Shown here one piece after another: positions 43,300 through 51,190 of a DNA stretch of 51,190 bases. A model generated the notes under the pieces. It did no database searches, was not told where the DNA came from, and saw only the letters and a program-made list of their open reading frames with translations. The translations under genes and the position numbers were made by a program. The stretch comes from Gemmatimonadota bacterium (lineage in GTDB: Bacteria > Gemmatimonadota > Gemmatimonadetes > Longimicrobiales > Gaopeijiaceae), in the NCBI GenBank assembly GCA_028873845.1, contig JAPPNO010000082.1, positions 1-51,190 on the forward strand. The letters run 5' to 3'. Position 1 is the stretch's first letter, and each line of letters starts with the position of its first letter.

Positions 43300-45078
43300 A
43301 TGGCCCCAATCCGCATCCGCACGCTCGTCGCCGTCGCGCTCGGCGCGGGGACGGTCGGCGCCGGCGCGTCCTGCGACCCCGGTGCACAGCCCGTCCATCT
43401 GGCCACGGCCCACCAGATGGGTCCGGTTGCGTACCGCGATCCCGCTGGCGGCATCTCCTCCGACGGTCGCCTCCTCGCATACACCCAGGGCCGCGAACTG
43501 CTGGTGCGGGACCTCGCCGCGGGTGAAGTCCGCAGCCTCGGACTCGCCCCCAGCCAGCTCCGGTACGTCGCCTGGCACCCCGCCGGCGACCGGTTGCTCG
43601 TGCACGAACGCTCCTTCGACCGGCGCCGGCAGGCGTGGTTCGTGTATGACCTCGAGAGCGGGGCCAAGCAGACGATGTGGGGCACGGGGTACGCCGCCGG
43701 GCCCGCGCCCTCCACCCTGCTGGAGCTCAGCTGGGCCCCCGACGGTGGATCGCTGGTCGGCGTGGTCCGGAACTCCCGCCTCTCCACGGTCTGGCGCGTC
43801 AACGCCGATGGCGCGCGTGGGAAGGTGGTAGCCGAAAGCCTGAACCTATCCTACCCCGTGGTCTCTCCCACCGGTGAAGTCGCCTGCGTCGAGCGGTACG
43901 GAGGCCGACAGTACCTACGCTACCCGTGCGCCCAGCCGCGCGTCCACTGGCTGGACGGGCACCAGCCGTACGGACACGTCGCGTTTTCCCGTGACGGCGC
44001 CGATATCCACTACGCCGCGCCCAACGACGACGGGGTCCTCGAACTCTGGACCCGTCCCGTGGGCGGCGGTGAAGCGCGGCGGCTGGCCATCGCCGAGCGG
44101 GACGCCTACGGACCCGCAGTCACCGCCGATGGGAACATCGTCTACCGCAGCCAGCACTACATGGTCTCCCTCTCCGCGGTCCCCGCCGCGGGCGGCCCGG
44201 TCAGGCGCATCACCACCTTCCAGTCCGAGACCCCGACCTGGAGTCCCGACGGCACCGAAGTCTCGTTCACCTTCGGCCGCTGGCGCGTCGCCACCGACGA
44301 TGTGCTGTACCCGGACATCGACCAGCACATCGGCACCGTGGACGCCGCTTCGCCATCACCCAGGACGGCGCCCGACCGGATCATCCGTAGCTCCTGGTCC
44401 GAGGACCAGGGCATGCACTGGTCGCCGAACGGCCGCTGGATCACCTACCACAGCCACATCGGCGCCACCGACGACATCTACCTGATCCCCGCCGACGACC
44501 CCTCCGACCCCCGCATCATCTCCGAGGACGGCCACGAGACCGGCTGGCCACGCTGGTCACCCGACGGCCGCTGGATCGTCTTCCCGACCTATGCGCGCGA
44601 CGCTGCCGGGGCACGCAGGAGCTTCCTCCATGTCATCCCGGTGGACCAGGAGACCGGCGAGACGCTGGCACAGCGAGCGGTCGACCTTGGCGACTTCCGC
44701 CACGACGCGCTCCAGGCCGAGTGGACTCCGGACTCGGAGGGACTGGTGTTCGAGGCCGCGGAAGGGGCGGGCAGGAAGGCGCTTTACCGGATCCCGCGCG
44801 AAGGCGGCACGCCCGAGCGCTTCCACGAATGGACTTCGGACCAGGTGCACTCAGGGATCTCGGTGTCGCCGGACGGGGCGTGGGTCGCGTACATCGGGCC
44901 CGACAGCGCCGGGTTCTTCCAGGTGTACCGGGTGCCGCTGGGCGGAGGGAAGGCGGAACAGCTCACGGTGGACCCGACGCGCAAGACCCAGCCGGCCTAC
45001 GATCCGACGGGAAAGTGGCTGGCGTATACGGTGTTCAGCTATGAGGCGAGGTTCTGGCGAGTGGAAAATGTCAAGTAA
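43300..45078 (+). CDS. TolB-like PD40 beta-propeller protein
   Basis: A 592-residue exported protein, probably a lipoprotein (GAGASC at about residue 20). It contains repeated WD40-like PD40 strands: DPAGGISSDGRLLAYTQG, ELSWAPDGGSLVGVV, ETPTWSPDGTEVSFTFG, GMHWSPNGRWITYHSH, WPRWSPDGRWIVFPTY and QPAYDPTGKWLAYTVF. This is the pattern of TolB and of the propeller part of prolyl oligopeptidases, but no peptidase domain follows. ATG 43300 has GGAGA 7 bases ahead; an ATG 6 codons earlier is less likely. Likely a periplasmic binding or scaffold protein. Confidence 0.82.
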   Translation: MAPIRIRTLVAVALGAGTVGAGASCDPGAQPVHLATAHQMGPVAYRDPAGGISSDGRLLAYTQGRELLVRDLAAGEVRSLGLAPSQLRYVAWHPAGDRLLVHERSFDRRRQAWFVYDLESGAKQTMWGTGYAAGPAPSTLLELSWAPDGGSLVGVVRNSRLSTVWRVNADGARGKVVAESLNLSYPVVSPTGEVACVERYGGRQYLRYPCAQPRVHWLDGHQPYGHVAFSRDGADIHYAAPNDDGVLELWTRPVGGGEARRLAIAERDAYGPAVTADGNIVYRSQHYMVSLSAVPAAGGPVRRITTFQSETPTWSPDGTEVSFTFGRWRVATDDVLYPDIDQHIGTVDAASPSPRTAPDRIIRSSWSEDQGMHWSPNGRWITYHSHIGATDDIYLIPADDPSDPRIISEDGHETGWPRWSPDGRWIVFPTYARDAAGARRSFLHVIPVDQETGETLAQRAVDLGDFRHDALQAEWTPDSEGLVFEAAEGAGRKALYRIPREGGTPERFHEWTSDQVHSGISVSPDGAWVAYIGPDSAGFFQVYRVPLGGGKAEQLTVDPTRKTQPAYDPTGKWLAYTVFSYEARFWRVENVK

Positions 45079-45110
45079 AGTTGACAAAAAGTGAAGTAAG
45101 ATTCACCATC

Positions 45111-45326
45111 CTACCACCGCCGCACCTTCCCTGTCACCTCGACCTCGACCCTCACGCCATCCATCGACCGCGGCACCCTGGACCGCAGCCGCGCATCGTC
45201 CCGTTCCAGGTAGACCTTCACGCACCCCTTCCCGTCCTTGAGGCCAATAGCGGTACCGCTCACCCCGTCGATCCCGATCACCTGCCGCGTGACCTTCCGG
45301 CACGCGTCCTCGATTCGGTCCCGCAT
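45111..45326 (-). CDS. Stand-alone homologue of the protease N-terminal domain
   Basis: A 71-residue protein placed 4 bp after the trypsin-like protease gene. Its sequence IGIDGVSGTAIGLKDGKGCVKVYL, followed by PRSMDGVRVEVEVTGKV, matches residues 57-106 of that protease (LGIPGVAGTAVGIGMNGLPVVKVYL, then PASLDGHEFVTEVTGRF). There is no signal peptide. A GGGAG ribosome site lies inside the end of the protease gene. The size, fold pattern and position suggest an inhibitor or folding helper like a detached propeptide, perhaps guarding the cytoplasm. That function is inferred. Confidence 0.72.
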   Translation of the reverse strand: MRDRIEDACRKVTRQVIGIDGVSGTAIGLKDGKGCVKVYLERDDARLRSRVPRSMDGVRVEVEVTGKVRRW

Positions 45327-45330
45327 GAGG

Positions 45331-46416
45331 TCAGCTCCCGTCGATCGTTACATCGAAGCGCTTGAGCACGACATCGATCGGGTTGGCCACCGTACTGCTC
45401 TGGCTCCCCGCGAAGAGAAGTCCCACCGGTTGGCGCGCGTTCGCGCCGCTGCCGCCGGATACGATCAGCGACCCGGAGTCGCCCGGCCCCGAGAATCCGC
45501 CCCCCGAAATCATGATCTGACCGACGAAGCGGGCGGTGCCGTCGCGGAAGCCGACGTTCAGGGTGGCGTTGATGCCGGTGATTTTGCCCGTGGTGTGGCC
45601 GGTGGTGCGGCCGTACTTCTGGACCTCCATGCCCAGGCGGGCTGCCGTGGTAGTGCTCCGGGGCGTGCCGTAGCCGTTCGACGGGGTGCTGTTGCCGAGC
45701 TGGTCGGTGCTCGTGGCCGCGATGGCCGCGTCGATGCGGTTGGAGGGGCAGGTGGGGAAGGGGGCGCAGAACCTGATGGGCTCGTAGTCGTGAAGCGTGC
45801 CGATCGCGTCATCGGGATTGACGCCGCCGTCCACCGTGCCGGGCTGGAGGATGCGGTCGCCCAGGTTGGCCGCGTTCCGATTGGCGTACACGTGATTGTT
45901 GCTCAGTGCGAAGACGTCTTCGCCCGACACGACCCGGGCGGCGATCGTGCCGGCCGTCACGTCGACCTGTCCGGTGGAAACGCCGATGGGAACCGGACGC
46001 GGGAAGGAGCGTCTGGGGTCGGTGTCGTCGCCGCTGCGGGCGGCTGCGGGACCTCCGCCGTCCTCCGCGGACGACGGCATGTCGCCCAGCGCGTGGAAGC
46101 GGCCGGTGACCTCGGTCACGAACTCGTGGCCGTCCAGGCTCGCGGGAAGTCCGAGAACGCGTGTATGCGCCAGGTAGACCTTGACGACAGGCAGGCCGTT
46201 CATCCCGATCCCCACGGCGGTGCCCGCCACCCCGGGAATGCCGAGCAGATCCTGGTTGTGGCTTTCCTGCAACGCCATGGCGGCCGCGAAGTCGCCGTGG
46301 GCAAAGCTGAGAAAACCGGGTGCGACCGCCGGATCACCGATGGGCCGGAAGAACAGGACATCCAGCACCACGGCGGCGGCCAGGGTCGCGAAGCGCACGC
46401 CATTCCTCTTGCTCAT
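45331..46416 (-). CDS. Trypsin-like serine protease with N-terminal prodomain-like module
   Basis: A 361-residue protein. Residues 8-27 form a hydrophobic leader. A compact alpha/beta module lies at 57-110, then a linker, then a trypsin-like domain with His175 in ALSNNHVYAN, Asp229 in RIDAAIAAT and Ser314 in GPGDSGSLIV. The family is common in Gemmatimonadota and related phyla, but its substrate is unknown. The N-terminal module is repeated as a separate small gene right downstream. ATG 46416 follows AGGAGA. Translation of the small gene is likely coupled. Confidence 0.82.
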   Translation of the reverse strand: MSKRNGVRFATLAAAVVLDVLFFRPIGDPAVAPGFLSFAHGDFAAAMALQESHNQDLLGIPGVAGTAVGIGMNGLPVVKVYLAHTRVLGLPASLDGHEFVTEVTGRFHALGDMPSSAEDGGGPAAARSGDDTDPRRSFPRPVPIGVSTGQVDVTAGTIAARVVSGEDVFALSNNHVYANRNAANLGDRILQPGTVDGGVNPDDAIGTLHDYEPIRFCAPFPTCPSNRIDAAIAATSTDQLGNSTPSNGYGTPRSTTTAARLGMEVQKYGRTTGHTTGKITGINATLNVGFRDGTARFVGQIMISGGGFSGPGDSGSLIVSGGSGANARQPVGLLFAGSQSSTVANPIDVVLKRFDVTIDGS

Positions 46417-46550
46417 TGCCGAAATCTCCTTCACTTCACGCGGGCGATTGAATAACGATACTCCACCGACCACTCGAAGGTTTCGTTCCAGGGCACCTTT
46501 CCGCCAGTACCGGGCGGTCCGCGGGTTACGCCCCTCGTCGCCGGGCGGCT

Positions 46551-47684
46551 TCACAGGTCCTCCGGGAAGAGTTCACCCTGGTGCTCACCCACCTCCGGGG
46601 GATATCGGCGAAGCGCCGCCCGGCGTCCGTTCCACCGAATCGGCAGCGGGACGTCGATGTAGTCCCCGATGCCGGGGTGATCGCTGCGGCGCAGCATGCC
46701 GGTGGCGATCGTTTGCGGATCCGCCAGCGCGGAGGCCACGGTGTGAATGGGGGCGGCCGGAACCCGGTGTCGCCGCAGAACCCCGATCAGGGCTTCCGTG
46801 GACAACCGCCGCGTGCATTCGCCGACGATGCCCGCGAGCCTCTCCCTGTTCGCCACCCGTGACGCGTTCGACCGGAAGTCCGGTTCCCCGGCCAGATCGA
46901 GGCCGAGGGCATCACACAGCCGCCGGAAGATCACATCGTTGCCGGCCGCGATCATGACGCTCCCGTCCGTGCAGGGAAAACCCTGGTACGGCGCGATCAT
47001 CGCGAGCCCCGTGCCCATGCGCCGAGGCAGGGTCTCCGTGTCGAGGTAGCTCGTCATGTGATAGGACATCCACGCGAGCGCGGTGTCCAGGAGGGAGGTG
47101 GTCACGTGGCAGCCGCGTCCGTCCCTCTCACGCTCCATCAGCGCCCCCATCACCGCGATCGCCGTCCACATCCCCGTCCCCAGATCGACGATCGACGTAC
47201 CGACGCGGGCCGGATCCCCCTCCGGGTCGCCCGTCACCGACATCAGCCCCGAACGCGCCTGCATGAGGGGATCGTATCCCGGGTCGCCGGCAAGGGGCCC
47301 CTCGGTTCCATGCGACGTGACCGACACGTAGATGACTCCGGGGTTGGCCGCCCGCACGGCCTCGTATCCGATCCCCAGCCGATCCGCCACCCCCAGCCGC
47401 AGCGCCTGCAGCACAACGTCCGAATCTGCCGCGAGTTCCAGGACCCTTGCGCGTCCCCGCTCCGTCTTGAGGTCCGCGATCACGCCGCGCTTGTTACGGT
47501 TCACCACCTGGAAGAGATGGCTGTTCCCTCCCACGAACGGGGGTCCCCACCTGCGGGCCGGATCGCCCCCGGGCGGTTCCACCTTGACCACGTCGGCACC
47601 CAGATCGCCCAGAATCTGCGTCGCGAACGGTCCCGCGAGGTTCTGCGTGAAGTCGAGGACCCGCAGCCCGGCGAGCGGCGCCAT
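46551..47684 (-). CDS. Class III CoA-transferase (CaiB/BaiF family)
   Basis: A 377-residue protein with family III features: MAPLAGLRVLDFTQNLAGPFATQILGDLGADVVKVEPPGGDPARRWGPPF at the start, NRNKRGVIADLK, the SGLMSVTG segment and the VDLGTGM block holding the candidate catalytic Asp, then HRVPAAPIHTVASALADPQTIA near the end. These enzymes move CoA between carboxylic acids such as formate/oxalate, carnitine, succinate/malate or mesaconate. The substrate cannot be told from the sequence. ATG 47684 begins where family homology begins. Confidence 0.9.
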   Translation of the reverse strand: MAPLAGLRVLDFTQNLAGPFATQILGDLGADVVKVEPPGGDPARRWGPPFVGGNSHLFQVVNRNKRGVIADLKTERGRARVLELAADSDVVLQALRLGVADRLGIGYEAVRAANPGVIYVSVTSHGTEGPLAGDPGYDPLMQARSGLMSVTGDPEGDPARVGTSIVDLGTGMWTAIAVMGALMERERDGRGCHVTTSLLDTALAWMSYHMTSYLDTETLPRRMGTGLAMIAPYQGFPCTDGSVMIAAGNDVIFRRLCDALGLDLAGEPDFRSNASRVANRERLAGIVGECTRRLSTEALIGVLRRHRVPAAPIHTVASALADPQTIATGMLRRSDHPGIGDYIDVPLPIRWNGRRAALRRYPPEVGEHQGELFPEDL

Positions 47685-47949
47685 GGCGCTGCCCCCGCCG
47701 GGATTCGCGGAGGAATCGGCAGCGGGGTCGGAAGCCAGCGACCGTGGCCCGGGGTGCGGAGCGGTCCCTTGCCATCGTGCGCCGCCGGGCTGCGTGGTCC
47801 CGGGTCCTTTCTGGAACACGGTGGATCGCTGTCCCTTGCTGGTGTATGAACGGTGACGCTTCTTTAGAGGCACGGCGACGCGACAAACGGTTGGCCCGCC
47901 GTCCACGCCGGACGGGAAACCAGCCGCCGGACGAAGCCGTGATAGAAAT

Positions 47950-48870
47950 ATGGAGACGATTCGAATTCCGAACAGCGCGACGTACTCCCCCGTCTCGCTC
48001 ACCGACCTGATGTTCACGGCGCCGCTGGCGACGCGCCTCCTTCTGGGAGCGACACTGCCTGGCCGCCTGGTGCAGGCTGCGGCCGCCGGTGCATACGCCG
48101 GCTGCGTGCTCAGCGACTGGGCCAGCCGGCGCGGCGTCCGCAAGATCGACTTCCTGGGCACCTACGGCGCCGACATCAAGCACATGGACGAAATGCCGCC
48201 GAGTCAGCGCGAGGAGGACGTCCAGCGCTACAGCGAAGAGCTGATGAGGATCCACGAGCCGGTCGTGCGCACCCGCGAGGTGATGGCGGCCGACATCAAC
48301 GAACGCCTCACCACGTACATTGCCGGCATTACCGGGCAGCGCGTGGAAACCAGCAGCTCCGTGCGCGAAATGACGCTGGCCCGGCTCATCATGCCCTTCG
48401 CATCGGGGAGTTGCGATGTCCTTTCGGGGGACATAGCCGTGTTTCGTAATGCCGGCATCTTCGAGGCGCACATCCTGGCCCACGAGTTCTGTCACCGGAA
48501 GGGCTATCTCAAGGAACTGGAGGCCCAGGCGCTCGCCTATCTGGCGCTGTCGCGCTCGAGGGATCCGCAGCTGCGCCAGTCGGCGCTGGCCGAACGCGTG
48601 TACCGCAACCTGCGCGTGCTGGACAACGACGATCCCGCGCGTTACGGCGAGCTGCTCGAGGACACTCCCCTCGACGGCCCGGTTCTCGACGATTTCCGCC
48701 GCCTGCGCCCACCCGACCAGCGCCCCAACCCCTTCGCGAACGCCATGAGGGAGCTGTACGACTCGCGCATGAAGCTGACGGGACAGAACGGCCTGTCCGA
48801 CTACGACCGCGGCTTCACCAACTTCCTGTATACGTACGAGAGTGCGGTGAAGGCCGGACGCGCCGCCTGA
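47950..48870 (+). CDS. DUF3810-like zinc metallopeptidase-type membrane protein
   Basis: A 306-residue protein with a hydrophobic segment near residues 25-53. It carries HEFCH at 178-182 (HExxH) in HILAHEFCHRKGYLKELEAQALAYLAL, with Glu191 as the probable third ligand. This block matches the DUF3810 pattern, in which it sits as LAHE...H-x-x-G...EAN-x-LAYL. The family is thought to be membrane metallopeptidases, with no known substrate. It is divergent from the CoA-transferase and convergent with the barrel gene, whose stop lies 3 bp from its own. Confidence 0.75.
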   Translation: METIRIPNSATYSPVSLTDLMFTAPLATRLLLGATLPGRLVQAAAAGAYAGCVLSDWASRRGVRKIDFLGTYGADIKHMDEMPPSQREEDVQRYSEELMRIHEPVVRTREVMAADINERLTTYIAGITGQRVETSSSVREMTLARLIMPFASGSCDVLSGDIAVFRNAGIFEAHILAHEFCHRKGYLKELEAQALAYLALSRSRDPQLRQSALAERVYRNLRVLDNDDPARYGELLEDTPLDGPVLDDFRRLRPPDQRPNPFANAMRELYDSRMKLTGQNGLSDYDRGFTNFLYTYESAVKAGRAA

Positions 48871-48873
48871 GCC

Positions 48874-50871
48874 TCACAGATACGGCCGCAGCCGCCGGTC
48901 CACCGAGAAAACCAGTTCGAAGGCGCCTCCCGGCAGTCCCCATACGCCATCGATCCGCAGGATATCGTGGAGCGTCGACAACCCGGCGCCGACGTAGCCG
49001 CGCAGTCCGCCGCTGGGGGCCACTTCCCACGCGTCGGCGAGTGAACCGGGCGTGGCTCCGACCGCACCGGCGCCGGCGAGGAAGCGCGCGGTGAGCCACA
49101 TGGGCACCACGTTGAGCGAGGCCTGTCCCCGGGCCAGCAGGAAACGGCGCCCCCCGTATGCGCGGAACGGGTGGCCGGGCAGCGTCCCGCGTCCCCCCAG
49201 GAAGAAGTGCAGCTGGTGGGGCAGCGCGCCCCGGGCCGCCCCCGCCTCAACGGCCACGCGGGCCTGGCGTGTAATGTCCTGATTGGCCAGCCGCGCCTCC
49301 AGCCGGGCTGCGATCGTGGCACTGCTCTCCCCGTCCCAGCGGCCTACGGTTCCCGTCAGGCCGGTTTCCACGCCCCAGCCGGGCCCGGAGGCCCATCTCA
49401 TGGCGAACCCGGTGCTGCCGCTCATGAATCCGCCTTCCCCCACCGGGCGCAGCGGCCGCTGCCTGTCGCCCGCGCCCAGCCCCGCCGACCACGGCTCCCC
49501 GGCCCCGTCAAAGTCCTCCCAGGCCACGCCCAGCCGGAGCCTTGCACCGCCGTCTCCCAGCCTGCGTTCCACCGCAAGACGTCCACCCGTCGCGAAGTAG
49601 GGGTCGCTGTAGTCGAGGTTGCGCAGCACGGTCGAAAGCGAATTCAACGTTCCCGAGGCTCCTGACCGGGGGCCGGGATCCCGCAGCTGATAGCCGAACA
49701 ACTCCACCGTGGCGGTCGTGCCGCCGCCGCTGCTCCACCGCCCCCGCACCGTCCCCGAAGGCTTCCCGCTCGCGAACCCGTAGCCTGCCAGGGCGTTGAG
49801 CTTGAGGATCGGCCGGGGCGCGAACGACACGCCCATGCCGACATGGACCCCCTCCGCCCGGTTCGCCCGCAGCACCGACGACACGCGATCCGCGAACAGC
49901 CGCGTCCTCGGCAGTCCGCTGACCAGCTGCTCCCGGGCAATCTGCCGTGCCTCGGCCTCGAGCGCGGCCAGGCTCACGGGCGACAGCCCCTCCTCGGCCA
50001 TCCGGTCCAGGAGACCTTCCTGAAACGCGCTGGAGTCGGCCGCGCCGTACGGGACCATCGTCACGCGGGGCCCGGCGAAGAAGCCCGGCTCCAGCTCCGG
50101 CTCGAAGTCGTAGCCGGTCACCAGCAGCTGGGCACGGATCACGGTCCCCACCGGCAGATCCACGCTCGGCATCTCGCGCCGCACCTCCACCTCCTGCCGG
50201 TACGGGAGCCAGTACGTGCCCTCCGGCGCTCCCGGTGGGGACCCGGGCAGGGCTTCCCTCGCGGGCAGAAACCACGGGCTGTGCTCCAGCCTGACGTGAA
50301 TCCGGTCGGTCCGCGGATCGATGTAGGAAGCCGGGGTGAAGCCGAACACCATCCGGACCAGCGCGCCCGACCCTTCCTCGAGGAAGACGCTGCCCACGAA
50401 AGCGGGCACGTCGTCGCGGCGCGGCCGCACCTCCACCTCGTGGACCCGGATGGGGGCGGGCCGGTCCTGGAGTGTGAGCTGCAGGGTGGTGACGGTCCGG
50501 TAGCGGTAGAGCGCCTCGCCCCCGGTGCCGAGCGGATGCGGAACGTCGCGCACATCACGCCCCTGGCCGATCGCGATCCGGTCGCCGAAGCCGTTCTGGA
50601 CCGCCGTCAGCCGGTCGATGTAATAGCGGAAATCCTTGGCCGGCAGCAGTTCCTGCCGGCGCAGCCCGCGCAGTATCTGGCGGGTGCGCCCGTCGCCGCT
50701 CCTGTAGACGTCGACCGCCACCTGGTCCACCCGCACGGGGACCGGGTCACCGCCGTCGTCGCGCTCCAGGTAGAAGTAGATGTGCCCTTCGGCCCGGGCC
50801 GCGTAGGAGATCGTGTGGCCGAACGAGGTCCCGGAAGCCCGGACCGCGCGAGCGAGACGCACCAGGGACAT
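48874..50871 (-). CDS. Outer-membrane beta-barrel-type protein; N-terminus probably upstream
   Basis: At least 665 residues. The C-terminal 350 residues show alternating amphipathic strands (GVGVSF-like, LRLGVAWEDFDGAGEP, FAMRWASGPGWGVETGLTG, ending in FELVFSVDRRLRPYL), typical of outer membrane barrels. The N-terminal part is a beta domain like that of DUF5686-type proteins (VGSVFLEEGSGALVRMVFGFTPASYIDP). The first ATG (50871) is not at the natural start: in the same frame upstream lies a good signal peptide (RRRRLAGLFASGALLAGTGPVFCQ, encoded about 50,964-50,893), but no ATG, GTG or TTG precedes it. A CTG at 50997 is the best candidate start. Confidence 0.7.
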   Translation of the reverse strand: MSLVRLARAVRASGTSFGHTISYAARAEGHIYFYLERDDGGDPVPVRVDQVAVDVYRSGDGRTRQILRGLRRQELLPAKDFRYYIDRLTAVQNGFGDRIAIGQGRDVRDVPHPLGTGGEALYRYRTVTTLQLTLQDRPAPIRVHEVEVRPRRDDVPAFVGSVFLEEGSGALVRMVFGFTPASYIDPRTDRIHVRLEHSPWFLPAREALPGSPPGAPEGTYWLPYRQEVEVRREMPSVDLPVGTVIRAQLLVTGYDFEPELEPGFFAGPRVTMVPYGAADSSAFQEGLLDRMAEEGLSPVSLAALEAEARQIAREQLVSGLPRTRLFADRVSSVLRANRAEGVHVGMGVSFAPRPILKLNALAGYGFASGKPSGTVRGRWSSGGGTTATVELFGYQLRDPGPRSGASGTLNSLSTVLRNLDYSDPYFATGGRLAVERRLGDGGARLRLGVAWEDFDGAGEPWSAGLGAGDRQRPLRPVGEGGFMSGSTGFAMRWASGPGWGVETGLTGTVGRWDGESSATIAARLEARLANQDITRQARVAVEAGAARGALPHQLHFFLGGRGTLPGHPFRAYGGRRFLLARGQASLNVVPMWLTARFLAGAGAVGATPGSLADAWEVAPSGGLRGYVGAGLSTLHDILRIDGVWGLPGGAFELVFSVDRRLRPYL

Positions 50872-51020
50872 CGTGGCGGAGTCGTCGAACTCCGTCTCCT
50901 GGCAGAAGACCGGCCCGGTGCCCGCCAGGAGGGCGCCGGAAGCGAAAAGCCCGGCTAGCCGCCGCCTCCGACCGGCGCGTTGCCGCGCTTGCTGCAGCGC
51001 GGGTATTTCGCCACGGGGCG

Positions 51021-51190
51021 CTACGTCACGTCGCTGAGCGAGAGCCCGTTCTTCCGCAGGAATGCCGCCAACCCCATCTTGTCGATCGACCGCAAGGCGG
51101 AAGTGGAGACCTTGATCCGCACCCTCCTCCCCAGCTCGGGGACGAAGATCCGCTTCGTCTGCAGGTTCGGCAGCTGCCGCTTCTTGGTCT
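51021..51190 (-). CDS. rpmB: Ribosomal protein L28, C-terminal part (gene cut by window edge)
   Basis: The last 56 codons of L28, running off the right edge. KKRQLPNLQTKRIFVPELGRRVRIKVSTSALRSIDKMGL is the conserved core of the protein, and the gene ends at TAG 51023-51021. L28 is part of the large ribosomal subunit and helps tie 23S rRNA domains together. The N-terminal part is outside the window. The barrel gene begins right downstream. Confidence 0.93.
   Translation of the reverse strand, partial: TKKRQLPNLQTKRIFVPELGRRVRIKVSTSALRSIDKMGLAAFLRKNGLSLSDVT

Noticed and set aside
45066-45092. Inverted repeat GTCAA...TTGAC with TTGACA in an A/T-rich patch, as promoter or terminator
   Set aside because: It lies between two convergent genes and includes a stop codon; no -10 box fits and the 5-bp stem is too weak for a terminator.
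47685-47949. N-terminal extension of the CoA-transferase to 48161
   Set aside because: The extra 159 codons overlap the divergent DUF3810-like gene and lack similarity; family homology starts at 47684.

Overview
The window is GC-rich (roughly two-thirds G+C by eye) and comes from a Gram-negative, environmental-type heterotroph. It carries many lipoproteins and signal-peptide proteins, an outer-membrane-barrel-like protein, secreted metalloproteases and amidases, FG-GAP/LVIVD 'choice-of-anchor B' proteins, cytochrome/copper-monooxygenase-like proteins and a laminarin-type glycan locus. This mix fits Gemmatimonadota or a neighbouring phylum best. That placement is inference from gene content; the only near-universal marker seen is the partial ribosomal protein L28 gene at the right edge.

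Layout. (1) 1-5,600 is an accessory stretch: a tandem pair of unknown paralogues, a YefM/YoeB toxin-antitoxin pair, a two-gene AAA ATPase + TOPRIM (DUF3226-like) module of anti-phage type, then gene debris. The debris holds a fragment of a defence-type N-terminal domain read in frame into a HicB antitoxin, a 5'-truncated HigB toxin, a 3'-truncated Abi-like gene and about 54 bp of a sugar-symporter gene. (2) 5,700-8,724 has a polytopic membrane protein coupled to a FixH/YtkA-like periplasmic protein, then a small YgiT-like protein. (3) 8,885-10,868 has a propeller lipoprotein, a second copy of a hairpin repeat, and a broken RelE-like toxin overlapping an intact antitoxin. (4) 10,902-18,169 is a four-gene beta-glucan operon on the minus strand: surface repeat protein, ROK repressor, GH16 glucanase lipoprotein and GPH-type symporter. 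A 25-bp palindrome next to a TTGACA box lies upstream. The symporter carries in a periplasmic loop a domain homologous to the surface protein repeats but circularly permuted. This is the most unusual object in the window. (5) 18,285-21,509: DASS anion transporter, phospholipase-D-like protein and VTT-domain membrane protein, in overlapping order. (6) 21,678-29,480: cytochrome c/copper-monooxygenase-like pair with a clear promoter, M24 peptidase with a thioredoxin-fold protein, TesB thioesterase, amidase and a frameshifted coiled-coil membrane protein. (7) 29,681-38,039: large zinc metalloprotease, orphan OmpR-type regulator, dolichol-kinase-like protein, YigZ, FeoA/FeoB and a BtuF-like binding lipoprotein. 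(8) 38,127-51,190: two tandem choice-of-anchor B proteins, a TolB-like propeller, a trypsin-like protease followed by a stand-alone copy of its N-terminal domain, a class III CoA-transferase, a DUF3810 metallopeptidase-like protein, a barrel-type outer membrane protein and partial rpmB.

How it works together. In the glucan operon the GH16 lipoprotein would cleave beta-1,3-glucan, the repeat protein would hold polymer at the surface, the symporter would import oligosaccharides, and the ROK protein would repress the operon until sugar is present. FeoA/FeoB imports ferrous iron. Most other genes are secreted or envelope scavenging functions with no single pathway. No tRNA, rRNA, CRISPR array, integrase or transposase was recognised.
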